From JAVVSR01 sp036654095 (GTDB lineage Bacteria > Bacillota > Clostridia > Christensenellales > CAG-917): a stretch of 64,000 nt of DNA. Where the stretch lies: the NCBI GenBank assembly GCA_036654095.1, contig JAVVSR010000005.1, forward strand, positions 1 through 64,000, in the 5' to 3' direction. Of the stretch, positions 34,103-43,485 are shown piece by piece (positions within the stretch are counted from its first letter, which is position 1; each line of letters begins with the position of its first letter). The position numbers and the translations under genes were made by a program. The notes beneath the pieces are model-generated. The model saw only the letters and a program-made list of their open reading frames with translations, made no database searches and was not told the DNA's origin.

Positions 34103-35647
34103 TTAATTTTCAATATCAAATATTTTATTGCACAGCGCTTTTGCAAAATCAACTTCGTGAGAAACTAAAATAACTGCTCCATTATACTCTTTTAATGCCT
34201 TTAATAATTCTTCTTTTGCGCGTACGTCTAGATGGTTTGTCGGCTCATCTAAAATTAAAATACTAGTTTCTTTTTTTTCCAAAGCGGCTATTTTCGCGCG
34301 CGCCTGCTCGCCACCTGATAAACTTGAAATTGATTTTGTAGCAAGCTCGCCCTTTAAACCTACGCTTGCTAACAATGTCCTAATTTCCTTTTGCGACATC
34401 TTTGGATAAACTTCAACAAGATAGTCAACTGCTGAACCATACAAATTATTAAATGAAAAATCTTGTTCCAAATATCCTACTTTAGCATTTTCATTTATCC
34501 TAAATTTACCGCCAAGTTTAGGGATAATTTTCATTATTGTTTTAACTAATGTAGTTTTTCCAATACCATTTGTTCCCCTAATCCAAATCTTATCACTGCC
34601 CTCAAGATGCATTGAAAGCGGAGGAAGCAACTTATCTGTATAGCCTATTTCCAACTTATCAACTATAAGCATATCTTTTGTAATAATCGAATCGCATAAA
34701 AACGAAAAAACTGATGGCAATATCGTTACGGGTTTAGCCATAACATCAATTCGTTCAAGCATCTTTTTTCGGCTATTTGCCATACCCGCCGTTGCCGCTC
34801 TTGCTTTATTTTTTGCAATATAATCTTCCATTTTTTTAATTTCACGTTGCTGACGTTCGTATGAATCAACATATTGACGTTGGTTGTTTTCGTGAGCTAA
34901 CAAAAAGGCGTCATAATTGCCCGAATACTTTTTAATTTCGTGATTTTCAATACTTAATATAAAATTTGTTACCCTATTTAAAAAGGCGGTATCGTGCGAA
35001 ACCAATAAAAATGTCCCTTTATATGTTTCAAGATATTTTGCAAGCCATTCAATATGCTCCAAATCCAAAAAGTTTGTCGGTTCGTCAAGCAAAATTATAT
35101 CATAGTCGTCAAGCAAAAGTTTTGCAAGCATTACCTTTGCGCGCTGCCCACCGCTAAGTGTGCCAATTACCGTTTCATACCCGATGACGCCAATGCCCAA
35201 TCCGTTTGCAACCTTTTTAATTGTTGCGTCCATTTCATAGAAACCCGAATCGTTAAGACGTTCTTGTATTTTTGAAGCTTTATTGATAACTTTTTCAATT
35301 TCATACATATCCGTCATTGTAGACATATCGTCATAAAGTTGTTCCATACGTTTTTCGGCTTCAATAAGATTTTCAAATGAAGTTTTCAAATAGTCCATAA
35401 CGGAAGTTTTACGATTAATGTCCGCGTGTTGGTCGAGATAACCAAAACGTATGCCGTTTAACCAAGACACATCGCCCTCATCTTGAACTATTTTTCCAAT
35501 AATGATATTTATAAAAGTAGTTTTGCCTGCGCCATTAAAACCGACAATCCCTACGTGTTCTTTTGAATTGACATTAAAACCCGCTTTTTCAAAAAGGATT
35601 TTCCCACCATATGAGTGTGTCAAGTTGTTAATTGTAAGTATACTCAT
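34103..35647 (-). CDS. ABC-F family ATPase
   Basis: Soluble protein with two ABC domains and no membrane helices, of the ribosome-associated ABC-F group. Domain 1: GFNGAGKTTF, LSGGQRAKVMLAK, LLDEPTNFLDLEH. Linker: charged helical Y-loop-type region (ENNQRQYVDSYERQQREIKK). Domain 2: GTNGIGKTTLVK, LSGGEQARAKIAAL, LDEPTNHLDVRAKEE. 514 aa, similar in plan to YkpA/YbiT. Resistance versus housekeeping function cannot be decided from the sequence. SD CGGAG. Confidence 0.92.
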   Translation of the reverse strand: MSILTINNLTHSYGGKILFEKAGFNVNSKEHVGIVGFNGAGKTTFINIIIGKIVQDEGDVSWLNGIRFGYLDQHADINRKTSVMDYLKTSFENLIEAEKRMEQLYDDMSTMTDMYEIEKVINKASKIQERLNDSGFYEMDATIKKVANGLGIGVIGYETVIGTLSGGQRAKVMLAKLLLDDYDIILLDEPTNFLDLEHIEWLAKYLETYKGTFLLVSHDTAFLNRVTNFILSIENHEIKKYSGNYDAFLLAHENNQRQYVDSYERQQREIKKMEDYIAKNKARAATAGMANSRKKMLERIDVMAKPVTILPSVFSFLCDSIITKDMLIVDKLEIGYTDKLLPPLSMHLEGSDKIWIRGTNGIGKTTLVKTIMKIIPKLGGKFRINENAKVGYLEQDFSFNNLYGSAVDYLVEVYPKMSQKEIRTLLASVGLKGELATKSISSLSGGEQARAKIAALEKKETSILILDEPTNHLDVRAKEELLKALKEYNGAVILVSHEVDFAKALCNKIFDIEN

Positions 35648-36008
35648 TTGTAACTCCGAAATATTTTATTATCATATACTAGCACAGAATTTTAAAATTT
35701 AAAAGCAAAAAGTAACCGCTTTACTCTTTTATCTCTATTTTAAGATACATATTGTTTTAAAAATTTAAATTATTAGTTAATATTGGATTTCTATAATATA
35801 ATAACAATTTAAAACAGTTACTTTTTTATACACTTCATTTTAAAACAAAAATGTGATTACTAATTTTAAAAGTATATCTTATGCTATTAATGCGCATATA
35901 AAAAGCATAGCAATGCTATATATTAAAACAAAATTTGTTTAAAAGTAAAATAGTATAATGTAATGCCATACCGCAAAACAATATTTTATATAAATCATTT
36001 ATATATTA
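35648..36008. other. AT-rich gene-free stretch
   Basis: About 360 nt between the ABC-F start and the tRNA promoter. I see no repeat array, RNA fold or gene in it. It must contain the ABC-F promoter, not located. Confidence 0.5.
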
Positions 36009-36037
36009 TTGACTTTTGTTTATTAAATTGATATACT
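36009..36037 (+). promoter_or_regulatory. sigma-A promoter of tRNA-Ser
   Basis: TTGACT (36009-36014), 17-bp spacer, TATACT (36032-36037). The tRNA 5' end is 65 nt further on. Confidence 0.75.
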
Positions 36038-36102
36038 AATTGACGTTGTGCACGCAAAATATTTTTGGAAATTTAATTTATTTTAGCGGCGCAAGTCTCA
36101 GT

Positions 36103-36190
36103 GGAGGATTGGCTGAGCGGTTTAAAGCGGCGGTCTTGAAAACCGTTGAAGTGAGAGCTTCCGCAGGTTCGAATCCTGTGTCCTCCGCCA
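36103..36190 (+). tRNA. tRNA-Ser (UGA anticodon)
   Basis: 88-nt class II tRNA. The acceptor stem GGAGGAT/GTCCTCC closes with a T-G pair, the D arm follows, and the anticodon loop CTTGAAA gives anticodon TGA (Ser, UCA codons). The long variable arm is diagnostic of Ser, and the T arm has GGTTCGAATCC. The 3' CCA is encoded (36188-36190). A hairpin terminator starts at the next base. Confidence 0.97.
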
Positions 36191-36226
36191 AATAAGAAAA
36201 CCACTATATATAGTGGTTTTCTTATT
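36191..36226 (+). terminator. 36-nt perfect palindrome terminating tRNA-Ser
   Basis: AATAAGAAAACCACTATA and its exact reverse complement are fused without a loop, directly after the CCA end. The right arm ends TTTTCTTATT. The leftward accessory operon also ends about 200 nt away (36427). Confidence 0.75.
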
Positions 36227-36426
36227 ATATTTAATACTATTTGTTGTATTTTTTTGAAAGCAGATACAAATTAGGTACAAAAGCTTAGATATTTCAATTT
36301 AGGTGTTCAAAAAAAATGTAAATTCTTCTAATTTATCGAAAATATTAAGTGGCAAATATTAGTGTTTATAAAACTTGCGCACCGACAACTGCAAAGCTAC
36401 GTTATTTAGTTTGCAATTACATTAAT

Positions 36427-39339
36427 CTAATTATTAAACAACGGACTTTCTACATCATTAAACATATTATACTTAATCATTTTATAATATTTACTATCAT
36501 TCAATATTTGGCCTCGATTATCCTCATCTGTTAAATATGCTATAAATCCCAATTCATAATATAAGTTTATGGCTTTAAAATTATCCTCATATACTGTAAT
36601 TAGCACGTCTTTTCTGTATGTCAATGCCTTTTTAACCACATAAGTCATTAAAAACTTCCCTATACCATTTTGACGATATTTGCTATCTACACATAAATCG
36701 GTTATTTCGCAGCAATTATCCCCTGTATAATGCGCATATGTATCTTTAAAATAATTATTGGCATTTTCGAAATCACTTGGCAACTCAATATTGCAAAACG
36801 TAAACGCATTTTTAATAATAATTGGATTCCATTCTACAAATTTTGTTGAAAACAAATTGCTTACACAAAGTACCGCAATAACTTGTTGGTCCTTTTTACA
36901 AATAAAAATATTGTCTTTATAAAAATTGCTAAAATTATTTTCAAACAATAACGGCAATATTTTTAGCGCGTTTTCTTTGCTTCCAAATAATGAACTATAA
37001 ATTTGTTCATCAGTTTCATAAATTAATGCGGCAGTTGCGGCATAGTCGGAAACATTGTCAAGCCTAGTTATATTTGCAACAAAATTTGAATAAAAAATTG
37101 AACACGGAATTATTATAGGACTAATCCAAATTTCCTTGTACACATCGTTTTCATCTTCGATTTTAGCAATTCTATTAATATTTGGTACGCAATAATATGT
37201 TTCATCAAAACTATACTCGTCGCCTGTAATAACTTTAATTTTATTAAAAGTTTTTGATTGTGTATTTTCAACATTGAAATATGCAAACGTGTAGCCGTCA
37301 ACAGAGTTTACTCCACTTGCGTAGTTTGCAACCAAAGGATAGATATTATTGGTTAGCGAGTCATTAATACCTGTACCTTGTAAAAACAAAAAATATTCAA
37401 CTAAAAATTCATAAAGTTTTTTTAACTGTTCGCAGTCATTGGTTTTCAAGTCACAGTTAAAAGTTTTAATTAAGTTCACTATTTTTTCCATAAACGCGAC
37501 GATACTTTCATTATCGAACATCGTTCTAACGCCGAAAACCTCAAAAAGGATTTCATTTTTCAAAGTATTACGTTGGCTATAATTGCAATTTAGTTCTAAT
37601 ATTTTTTCAAATGAATTGTTTATAAACCTAACAAGCTGCTCGATATTATTAACATTATTAACATCTATTTTCAATAAATCTATATAATTAATTTTATTTT
37701 GCTTAATTTTAATAACATTTCGTCTTAATTTGGCTAAATATTTAGCATTTTCTTTTTTCTGATTTTCCAAAGTCAGGTTTTCAAAATCGGATAATTCGCT
37801 ACATTTTTTTTCTTGAATGTAATCAAATACGCTACTATAAAATATATATAAAAAATTATTGATTTTAAATAATTTGCTTAGCAAGCTAAATAATTTATCA
37901 ATGATAGTTTTATTTGATACTATAATTGCGTGCATTTCAACAATATAATCGGAAATAGATGCCGGATAAAAATTTTTCGTCATTCTTGTTTCGCTAAAAT
38001 ACAATAGTTTTGTAGCTAAATATATTATTGCTTTAGCTTGGCAAGTCGTTCTCTTATCTTCGCTAGTGTAAAGCAAATTTGCCGTCGGGTCATTAATTGA
38101 TTTTTCATCATTCATAAGGTCATTGACAACCACGCCAAACCTTAACTTAAAAGCCGACAGAAAAGCATCATATTTTTCGCAACTTAATAGATATTTAATA
38201 AAATCGAAAACGCCTTCCTCTAGCAACAAAAAAATAATGATTTCATCCCAAGAATAGCTGGTTATATTATTATTTTTATATAGTGATTTAACATAAAAAG
38301 TTTTAAATATATTTTTGTATTTATTATAGTATTTTGCAATTATTTTATCTTTTGTCGCGCTTGAAATCATATCCGAAATAGTTAAAGCTAAATACTTTAA
38401 ATAATTATTATTTACTGCGATACAACCTTTAAAAAAGAAAGAACCACTATGTATATTTGACAAATTAATAATGTCATAATCAATTAAAAAGTTTTCAATT
38501 ATGTCATCTTCTACAATTAAGTAGTTGTTAAAATCAATTAAATTACAATCCGATAAAGATACGTCAAATTGCAATTTTTGTTCTGTCGCGATATAGTTTA
38601 AAATAATTTTTTGGTTTTTTTCATTATTTTCATCAAATACTTTAGGGTCAATAAAGTTAAAATCTTCTAAGTAAAAAACCATTTCGTTTTTTACCAACAT
38701 TAGCTCGTTATATTTAATTTCCATACTGTCTGAATTAAAAGCTAAAACAATATTTTGCAAGTCATTGCATTTTTTGTTATCGATTATTTCTACTTTACAT
38801 TCCGACAAAAATGGAAACATTTTTATACATTCACAAAGTTCCTGAAAACCAAAATTTGCCGAAAATCTTGTCGACAATCGGCTTTGTTTTAAGGCGTGAA
38901 TATATGTTGTCAACTTATTGTTGTTAAAGTTAAAAAATTCCTGTAAACCTAATGTTGTTAAAAAGCTATTAGATACATTGTTTTTCAACATAAAATCAAT
39001 TTGTAAATTTATAATTAAATTTTCAATAAAATCGCTATTCACTTTCATAGGATTATATGTACTATTTAAAAGGTTATAAATTCGAATCATTGAATTAGAA
39101 AACTGGTCAACTTCCCTTTCATTTTGTTTTTTTTCATTAAATTTTTTAATCCACGTTAAGAATTTGCTATATATGGTAAAATAGGAAAAGGTAAGTATAT
39201 TTGAAAAATATTGAAGACATACTTTTTCATCAGAAAAAAAGTTTTCGTATTTATTAGCGTAATTAAATATAATAGATTTTACGTTTTCATCAGGAAGTAA
39301 TCTATCAATATATTGCAGTTTTTCTTTATAAGTTAGCAT
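36427..39339 (-). CDS. 970-aa protein with C-terminal GNAT acetyltransferase domain
   Basis: Last gene of the accessory operon. The N-terminal ~750 residues are Asn/Lys/Phe-rich, predicted mainly helical, and match no family I recognise. The C-terminal ~200 residues form a GNAT acetyltransferase: a DYAATAALIYETDEQIYSSLF start, a central beta region (IFICKKDQQVIAVLCV), the acetyl-CoA motif VDSKYRQNGIGKFLM (RQNGIG at ~889-894) and the VYEDNFKAINLYYELGF end motif. It could acetylate a partner protein or a small molecule. The ATG overlaps the ATPase gene by 14 nt with CGGAG upstream, so it is coupled. Markedly AT-rich and lysine/asparagine-rich, consistent with accessory DNA. Confidence 0.85.
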   Translation of the reverse strand: MLTYKEKLQYIDRLLPDENVKSIIFNYANKYENFFSDEKVCLQYFSNILTFSYFTIYSKFLTWIKKFNEKKQNEREVDQFSNSMIRIYNLLNSTYNPMKVNSDFIENLIINLQIDFMLKNNVSNSFLTTLGLQEFFNFNNNKLTTYIHALKQSRLSTRFSANFGFQELCECIKMFPFLSECKVEIIDNKKCNDLQNIVLAFNSDSMEIKYNELMLVKNEMVFYLEDFNFIDPKVFDENNEKNQKIILNYIATEQKLQFDVSLSDCNLIDFNNYLIVEDDIIENFLIDYDIINLSNIHSGSFFFKGCIAVNNNYLKYLALTISDMISSATKDKIIAKYYNKYKNIFKTFYVKSLYKNNNITSYSWDEIIIFLLLEEGVFDFIKYLLSCEKYDAFLSAFKLRFGVVVNDLMNDEKSINDPTANLLYTSEDKRTTCQAKAIIYLATKLLYFSETRMTKNFYPASISDYIVEMHAIIVSNKTIIDKLFSLLSKLFKINNFLYIFYSSVFDYIQEKKCSELSDFENLTLENQKKENAKYLAKLRRNVIKIKQNKINYIDLLKIDVNNVNNIEQLVRFINNSFEKILELNCNYSQRNTLKNEILFEVFGVRTMFDNESIVAFMEKIVNLIKTFNCDLKTNDCEQLKKLYEFLVEYFLFLQGTGINDSLTNNIYPLVANYASGVNSVDGYTFAYFNVENTQSKTFNKIKVITGDEYSFDETYYCVPNINRIAKIEDENDVYKEIWISPIIIPCSIFYSNFVANITRLDNVSDYAATAALIYETDEQIYSSLFGSKENALKILPLLFENNFSNFYKDNIFICKKDQQVIAVLCVSNLFSTKFVEWNPIIIKNAFTFCNIELPSDFENANNYFKDTYAHYTGDNCCEITDLCVDSKYRQNGIGKFLMTYVVKKALTYRKDVLITVYEDNFKAINLYYELGFIAYLTDEDNRGQILNDSKYYKMIKYNMFNDVESPLFNN

Positions 39340-40216
39340 TATTTACAATCTCCGTTGCTAAAAACTCATACTTTGCTATCGCATTTTCTTCATCTTGGGA
39401 CAGTTTTCTTAAATTTTTCTCTTCAAACAAAACTTTTTCTTCAAACTTAAATTGTTGCACCTCATTAATGCCATTGCTGTCAATCATTTTTAAATTCAGA
39501 TAATTGTTGGTATTAACACAATCTAAACAGCTACGTTTAATACTTTCCATAATTTTTTCAATACTATAAATAGTATTTTGCGCGTTTGGAACGGCATTAG
39601 GAACAATAATAAAACTTTTATTGTTAAATCTTTGCGATTTGGTTTTCAAAAATTCGTATGTACCTTCACGGAACTGCTTAGTAATACGCATAACCGTAAC
39701 AATAGTTTGCGAAATACTTAACGACACGTCGCACGCTAATTGATTTCCCGCAGGGGTATCCATAACTATCGCCTTACATTTATAAAATTCACATAGTCTG
39801 TTCAACAATGACAGCGAAATATTTGAATCATCGAAATTAGAATTTCCATTTATAAATCTATCGTCATCATTATTGTGGTGCGCCGAGACAAACAAAACCG
39901 ACTTATTGTCTTTGGGTTCAAGTCCAAACAGACATCCGACTGGCGAAAGATTTTTAAAAAACGGATGTTCTTGAATAGACATATTTCGATTAATGGTATT
40001 TACATAATCGCAACCCTTTAAAATTTGAATAGTATTAATTTTCGATTTTTCAGCCAATAAATAAGATAGTCCTTTACTATCAATATCAAGGTCCATTAAA
40101 ATAATAGGTTCCGTTTCGGTCGCGCCTAATTCTTTAACCAAAAAAGGTATTGTATTGTATAATATTGAAGTTCTGCCCGAACCACCCTTATATGAGAAAA
40201 AAGAAATATTTTTCAT
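39326..40216 (-). CDS. MinD/ParA-like P-loop ATPase with KGGSGRTS motif
   Basis: The 296-aa protein has a deviant Walker A YKGGSGRTS (~9-17; Lys10 is the signature lysine, with Arg replacing the usual Lys at 15), the A' region IILMDLDIDSKGLS (~38-51) and a Walker B/switch VMDTPAG (~151-157). This is the SIMIBI MinD/ParA fold. Replacement of the P-loop lysine by Arg may slow or abolish hydrolysis. No plasmid partition partner or centromere repeats are seen, so chromosome or plasmid segregation is unlikely. It probably acts as a nucleotide-dependent switch for its operon neighbours. SD AGGAG; 9 nt after the preceding gene. Confidence 0.85.
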   Translation of the reverse strand: MKNISFFSYKGGSGRTSILYNTIPFLVKELGATETEPIILMDLDIDSKGLSYLLAEKSKINTIQILKGCDYVNTINRNMSIQEHPFFKNLSPVGCLFGLEPKDNKSVLFVSAHHNNDDDRFINGNSNFDDSNISLSLLNRLCEFYKCKAIVMDTPAGNQLACDVSLSISQTIVTVMRITKQFREGTYEFLKTKSQRFNNKSFIIVPNAVPNAQNTIYSIEKIMESIKRSCLDCVNTNNYLNLKMIDSNGINEVQQFKFEEKVLFEEKNLRKLSQDEENAIAKYEFLATEIVNNANL

Positions 40217-40225
40217 TTTGCACTC

Positions 40226-42202
40226 CTATTTTATCTTAGATAAATTATTAATTATTTCCATATTTAACTTTTTGTTTAAAAAATTTAAAATATAATTATT
40301 ATCGCTGGAAGATTGAATATCTCCACATTCGTTAATTATTTTAGGAATTTGGTTAAGGGCTATTAGTTTAAACAAAAGTTCCGTTTTTTCATATCCTTGA
40401 AACATATTTGGTTTAGATAAAAACATAGGGTCAGATTTATAATCTAATGCAAATTTCAAACTTTCTGCTAACATTGATTTCATATAAGCGGATATCGACT
40501 CGTCGATTTTTTTATAATACATTTTTTCAGCTATTTTATAAACTTCGTCGTCAAGCATTGACTTCTTTTCCTCATATTTTTGCATAGACTTAGAAAGTTC
40601 ATCTTTGAGCTTAACTATTTCGTTTATCTTATCATTTTTTTCGTCTTCGGCTTTCTTTGCCTTTAAATTGTATTTAACGCCATTTGCCGAAAGCGGAACT
40701 TCAAATTTATTATAATACTCATAAAAATTTTCTAACGCAAAAACATAATACAAGTTATTATTAATGTTGAACGAATCCTTATCCCAAATCCACTCATCGT
40801 TAAATGCCCTATTTTCCATAATCATTTCCATATTATCTAACATTTCTTTTTGCGGATATTGAATTAAGTAATTAGAAACTATTGAATAAATGTTGCAATA
40901 TAAAGGAACAAAATCATAAACAGAAAAATTTTGTATGGATTTTCTAAATTCTTGAATTACTGTTTTCTTTTCCAAAGGACATTCTTCATTAAAAAGCAAC
41001 TTGTATGACGAAACAAAATCTTCATTATTGGTTTTTTCCAATAAACTATAAACTTTTCTAATGTTATTTATGGAATATTGCAACTGATTATAAAAATATC
41101 CCGATTCACCGGCAAACCTGTAATCGTCATCTAACCCCGCATTAACAAAAATTCCAAGTACAAACAGAGTATTTACAAGGTGATTGTTTCGTTGCATATT
41201 CATAACGTCAAACAAATTAACGGGTTTAAAATCATAATTTACAAAGTCAAATGCAATATTGACTTTATTGTTCAACATTTTTGTTTCGATATATCTTCCT
41301 GACGAAACCGCAACTTGCCTAAAATCCGATAAAATTTGGAAATTCTTATTAAAGAACTTTTCATTCATTTTAAAAATTTTATCGCCTTTGCTGTCTGCAA
41401 TTAAATTAGTAATTAAATCGGTTTTATTTTCAAATTTTTCATCGAAAAAGTCCCTAAACGATTCATAAATATTTATAAAAGCGCTCGTGGCTTGATATGT
41501 AAAATATATTGAAGTTTGATATTCGTCTTGTTTGTTGGGTTCAACATCAAACGCCCAACCCCTGTATTTAACTTTTGAATTTAAAAAATCCCTATCTATA
41601 ATTTTATCGTTTATTTTATAATCAAAAACATCGTTCTCTTTTACAACCAAGCAGCCTTTTATCAACAACGAAATTGAATTACTTAAAACTTCATCAACTT
41701 CTTCAATCAAGTCTTTGTGCAAGCTAATTTTTCGGTTCAAAATATTGACATCGATTTTTAATTGGGGTTCATCGGAAAATGAATCTTCAATTAAAAAATT
41801 TCTTAAGTCAGAAAACATAATAACACTTTTTGCAATAGTTTCAGTGTAATTAGTTAGTTTAACGGTATCATTATTAAAAATATAGGGAGCAGCGTCAAAA
41901 GTTAATGCTCCGTTTTTATGCAAGCTACTAAATATATTATCAATTAGGTTACAAATTATTTTACTATACTTTGATATATTTGCGCCCATATCAAAAAGCT
42001 CCAAAAAAGTTGAAAGCCCCATAATATTGGAAATTATACCGATTTTATCCGAATTATTGCCGTCTAAAGAAAACCCCTTCCCCTCACTGTAAAATTTTAT
42101 AAAGCTATTTAGGATTTTGGTTGCAACTTTTTTAGGTTCTTCATAGTTATTAAAAAAACCATTTTTCTCTTTTGATAATAAAATATCTTTAATCCTTGTC
42201 AT
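40226..42202 (-). CDS. 658-aa protein of unknown family in TIR operon
   Basis: Not recognised. Soluble, no signal peptide or membrane helix, mostly helical by composition. Features: an N-terminal helical region; GWAFDVEPNKQDEYQTSIYF at ~215-234, which recalls loops of alpha/alpha-toroid (terpene-cyclase-like) repeats, a weak resemblance; and a charged coiled coil at ~515-565 (KINEIVKLKDELSKSM). It lies between the TIR gene (12 nt upstream) and the ATPase gene (9 nt downstream), so an obligate role in the same system is likely. SD GGGAG. Confidence 0.75.
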   Translation of the reverse strand: MTRIKDILLSKEKNGFFNNYEEPKKVATKILNSFIKFYSEGKGFSLDGNNSDKIGIISNIMGLSTFLELFDMGANISKYSKIICNLIDNIFSSLHKNGALTFDAAPYIFNNDTVKLTNYTETIAKSVIMFSDLRNFLIEDSFSDEPQLKIDVNILNRKISLHKDLIEEVDEVLSNSISLLIKGCLVVKENDVFDYKINDKIIDRDFLNSKVKYRGWAFDVEPNKQDEYQTSIYFTYQATSAFINIYESFRDFFDEKFENKTDLITNLIADSKGDKIFKMNEKFFNKNFQILSDFRQVAVSSGRYIETKMLNNKVNIAFDFVNYDFKPVNLFDVMNMQRNNHLVNTLFVLGIFVNAGLDDDYRFAGESGYFYNQLQYSINNIRKVYSLLEKTNNEDFVSSYKLLFNEECPLEKKTVIQEFRKSIQNFSVYDFVPLYCNIYSIVSNYLIQYPQKEMLDNMEMIMENRAFNDEWIWDKDSFNINNNLYYVFALENFYEYYNKFEVPLSANGVKYNLKAKKAEDEKNDKINEIVKLKDELSKSMQKYEEKKSMLDDEVYKIAEKMYYKKIDESISAYMKSMLAESLKFALDYKSDPMFLSKPNMFQGYEKTELLFKLIALNQIPKIINECGDIQSSSDNNYILNFLNKKLNMEIINNLSKIK

Positions 42203-42214
42203 TTGTTACTCCCG

Positions 42215-43216
42215 CTAAATTTTATCGTTATTTATTTTAAGAATTAACCTAACACCCGCATTTATATTATTTAAGTTTAAATCTCTATTAACTAATTTAT
42301 TGTTTGAATTTATCAACGACAGTCTACCGTCGGCGCAATTTAACCAAAACAGCCGCAGTTCTTGTTGCCGATGAACATCTGCAACGTTTGTCGGAAAAGT
42401 TTTACCGATATTTTGAATTAAAAATTCATCAGAAATTAATAAAACATCTTCAACATAATTGTTAGTAATTGTATTTTTGATTTTATAAATAAACTCACTT
42501 ATTTCATCCATTCTAATAAAATCTAAGCAGTAATTGGAAATAAAATAAAAAAATTCATTTTCTTTTTTAACTAATTTCCATAATATATCACTATAATTGG
42601 CGTCATTAAAAAAATATTTACCACAATTTATATAAGTTTCCCCTTCCTGCTGAATAATTGGCAGCGACAACAACTTCGACTCTCTTATCCTAACAGTTTC
42701 ACTAGTTTTTACATTATCAACATCAGACAACGACACGATATCGGCCACCGTGGCGCTAACATTTTTACAAGGGAAAGCAATGATATTTCCATCTTCCAAT
42801 AACTGAGTATAGGCTGACAACTTTTTTAAAAAATCGGAATTACTAAGACTGCCCGAAAAAAAATCATTAATTCGGTCATAATCTATCAAGCAAGGAATAA
42901 CTCTAAATGAATTTTTTTTGCCCTTTTCTTGATTTATTATATTTATTTCTTTAAAAACCGCATCGCTTTGAGAAGAATTTTTGCTTAAAAAAATAATCAC
43001 CCCTTGACAATGTTGCGAACATAATTGGTCTTCAGCTTTGCTATTCCAATTATCGCCAGTATTAAATTCACTGTCATACCAGAAGTTGACATTATTAGCA
43101 TACAAATCATTTAAAATTGAATATACAATGTCTTTATCTTTATGAGAATAACTAACAAAATAGTACCTACTATTTTGCCTATTTTCATAATCTAAATAAG
43201 TATTAGGTTTGTTCAA
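42215..43216 (-). CDS. TIR-domain protein
   Basis: First gene of the accessory operon. 333 aa from a TTG at 43216, 5 nt after GGAG in AGGGGAGA. The frame continues upstream to an ATG at 43279, but that stretch is the promoter. The TIR domain spans ~17-125: box 1 RYYFVSYSHKDKD, then NFWYDSEFNTGDNW, GVIIFLSKNSSQSDAVFKEI and VIPCLIDYDR. Glu90 in FKEI aligns with the catalytic Glu of NAD-cleaving TIRs (SARM1 VHKEIV). The C-terminal ~200 residues match nothing I recognise. Likely role: signal-producing or NAD-depleting enzyme. Confidence 0.85.
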   Translation of the reverse strand: MNKPNTYLDYENRQNSRYYFVSYSHKDKDIVYSILNDLYANNVNFWYDSEFNTGDNWNSKAEDQLCSQHCQGVIIFLSKNSSQSDAVFKEINIINQEKGKKNSFRVIPCLIDYDRINDFFSGSLSNSDFLKKLSAYTQLLEDGNIIAFPCKNVSATVADIVSLSDVDNVKTSETVRIRESKLLSLPIIQQEGETYINCGKYFFNDANYSDILWKLVKKENEFFYFISNYCLDFIRMDEISEFIYKIKNTITNNYVEDVLLISDEFLIQNIGKTFPTNVADVHRQQELRLFWLNCADGRLSLINSNNKLVNRDLNLNNINAGVRLILKINNDKI

Positions 43217-43247
43217 AATTTCTCCCCTTATATTATTAGTAGTATAA

Positions 43248-43276
43248 ATTTTAACACAGTTAGTCAATTTTGTCAA
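43248..43276 (-). promoter_or_regulatory. sigma-A promoter of the TIR operon
   Basis: Minus strand TTGACA (43271-43276), 17-bp spacer, TAAAAT (43248-43253). Transcription would start near 43241, leaving a leader of about 25 nt before the TTG start at 43216. Confidence 0.8.
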
Positions 43277-43336
43277 CATTACTCAATTTTAAAACTATAA
43301 AAAATTGTTATTTATAATAATTTAACAAATCAACTA

Positions 43337-43365
43337 TTGCAAGCCAAAAGATAATATGGTATAGT
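43337..43365 (+). promoter_or_regulatory. probable sigma-A promoter of the RyR-domain gene
   Basis: TTGCAA (43337-43342), 17-bp spacer, TATAGT (43360-43365). It is back to back with the TIR operon promoter, 60 bp apart, and gives a leader of ~115 nt before the ATG at 43486. Confidence 0.6.
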
Positions 43366-43485
43366 TATAAAGTTAGGCGTACAACTTTAACATAACATCT
43401 TTATAATATATTCTTAAAAAATATCTTAATAGGATTTCGTTTACAACGCTCACGTGAAATTATTTTGTATGCGATAAGGTAAATT

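Noticed and set aside
39326..40216. Plasmid or chromosome partition ParA
   Set aside because: No ParB partner or partition-site repeats nearby, and the P-loop Lys is replaced by Arg.
43217..43279. 21-residue N-terminal extension of the TIR protein
   Set aside because: The DNA is a near-consensus promoter for the same gene, and a strong SD precedes the downstream TTG.
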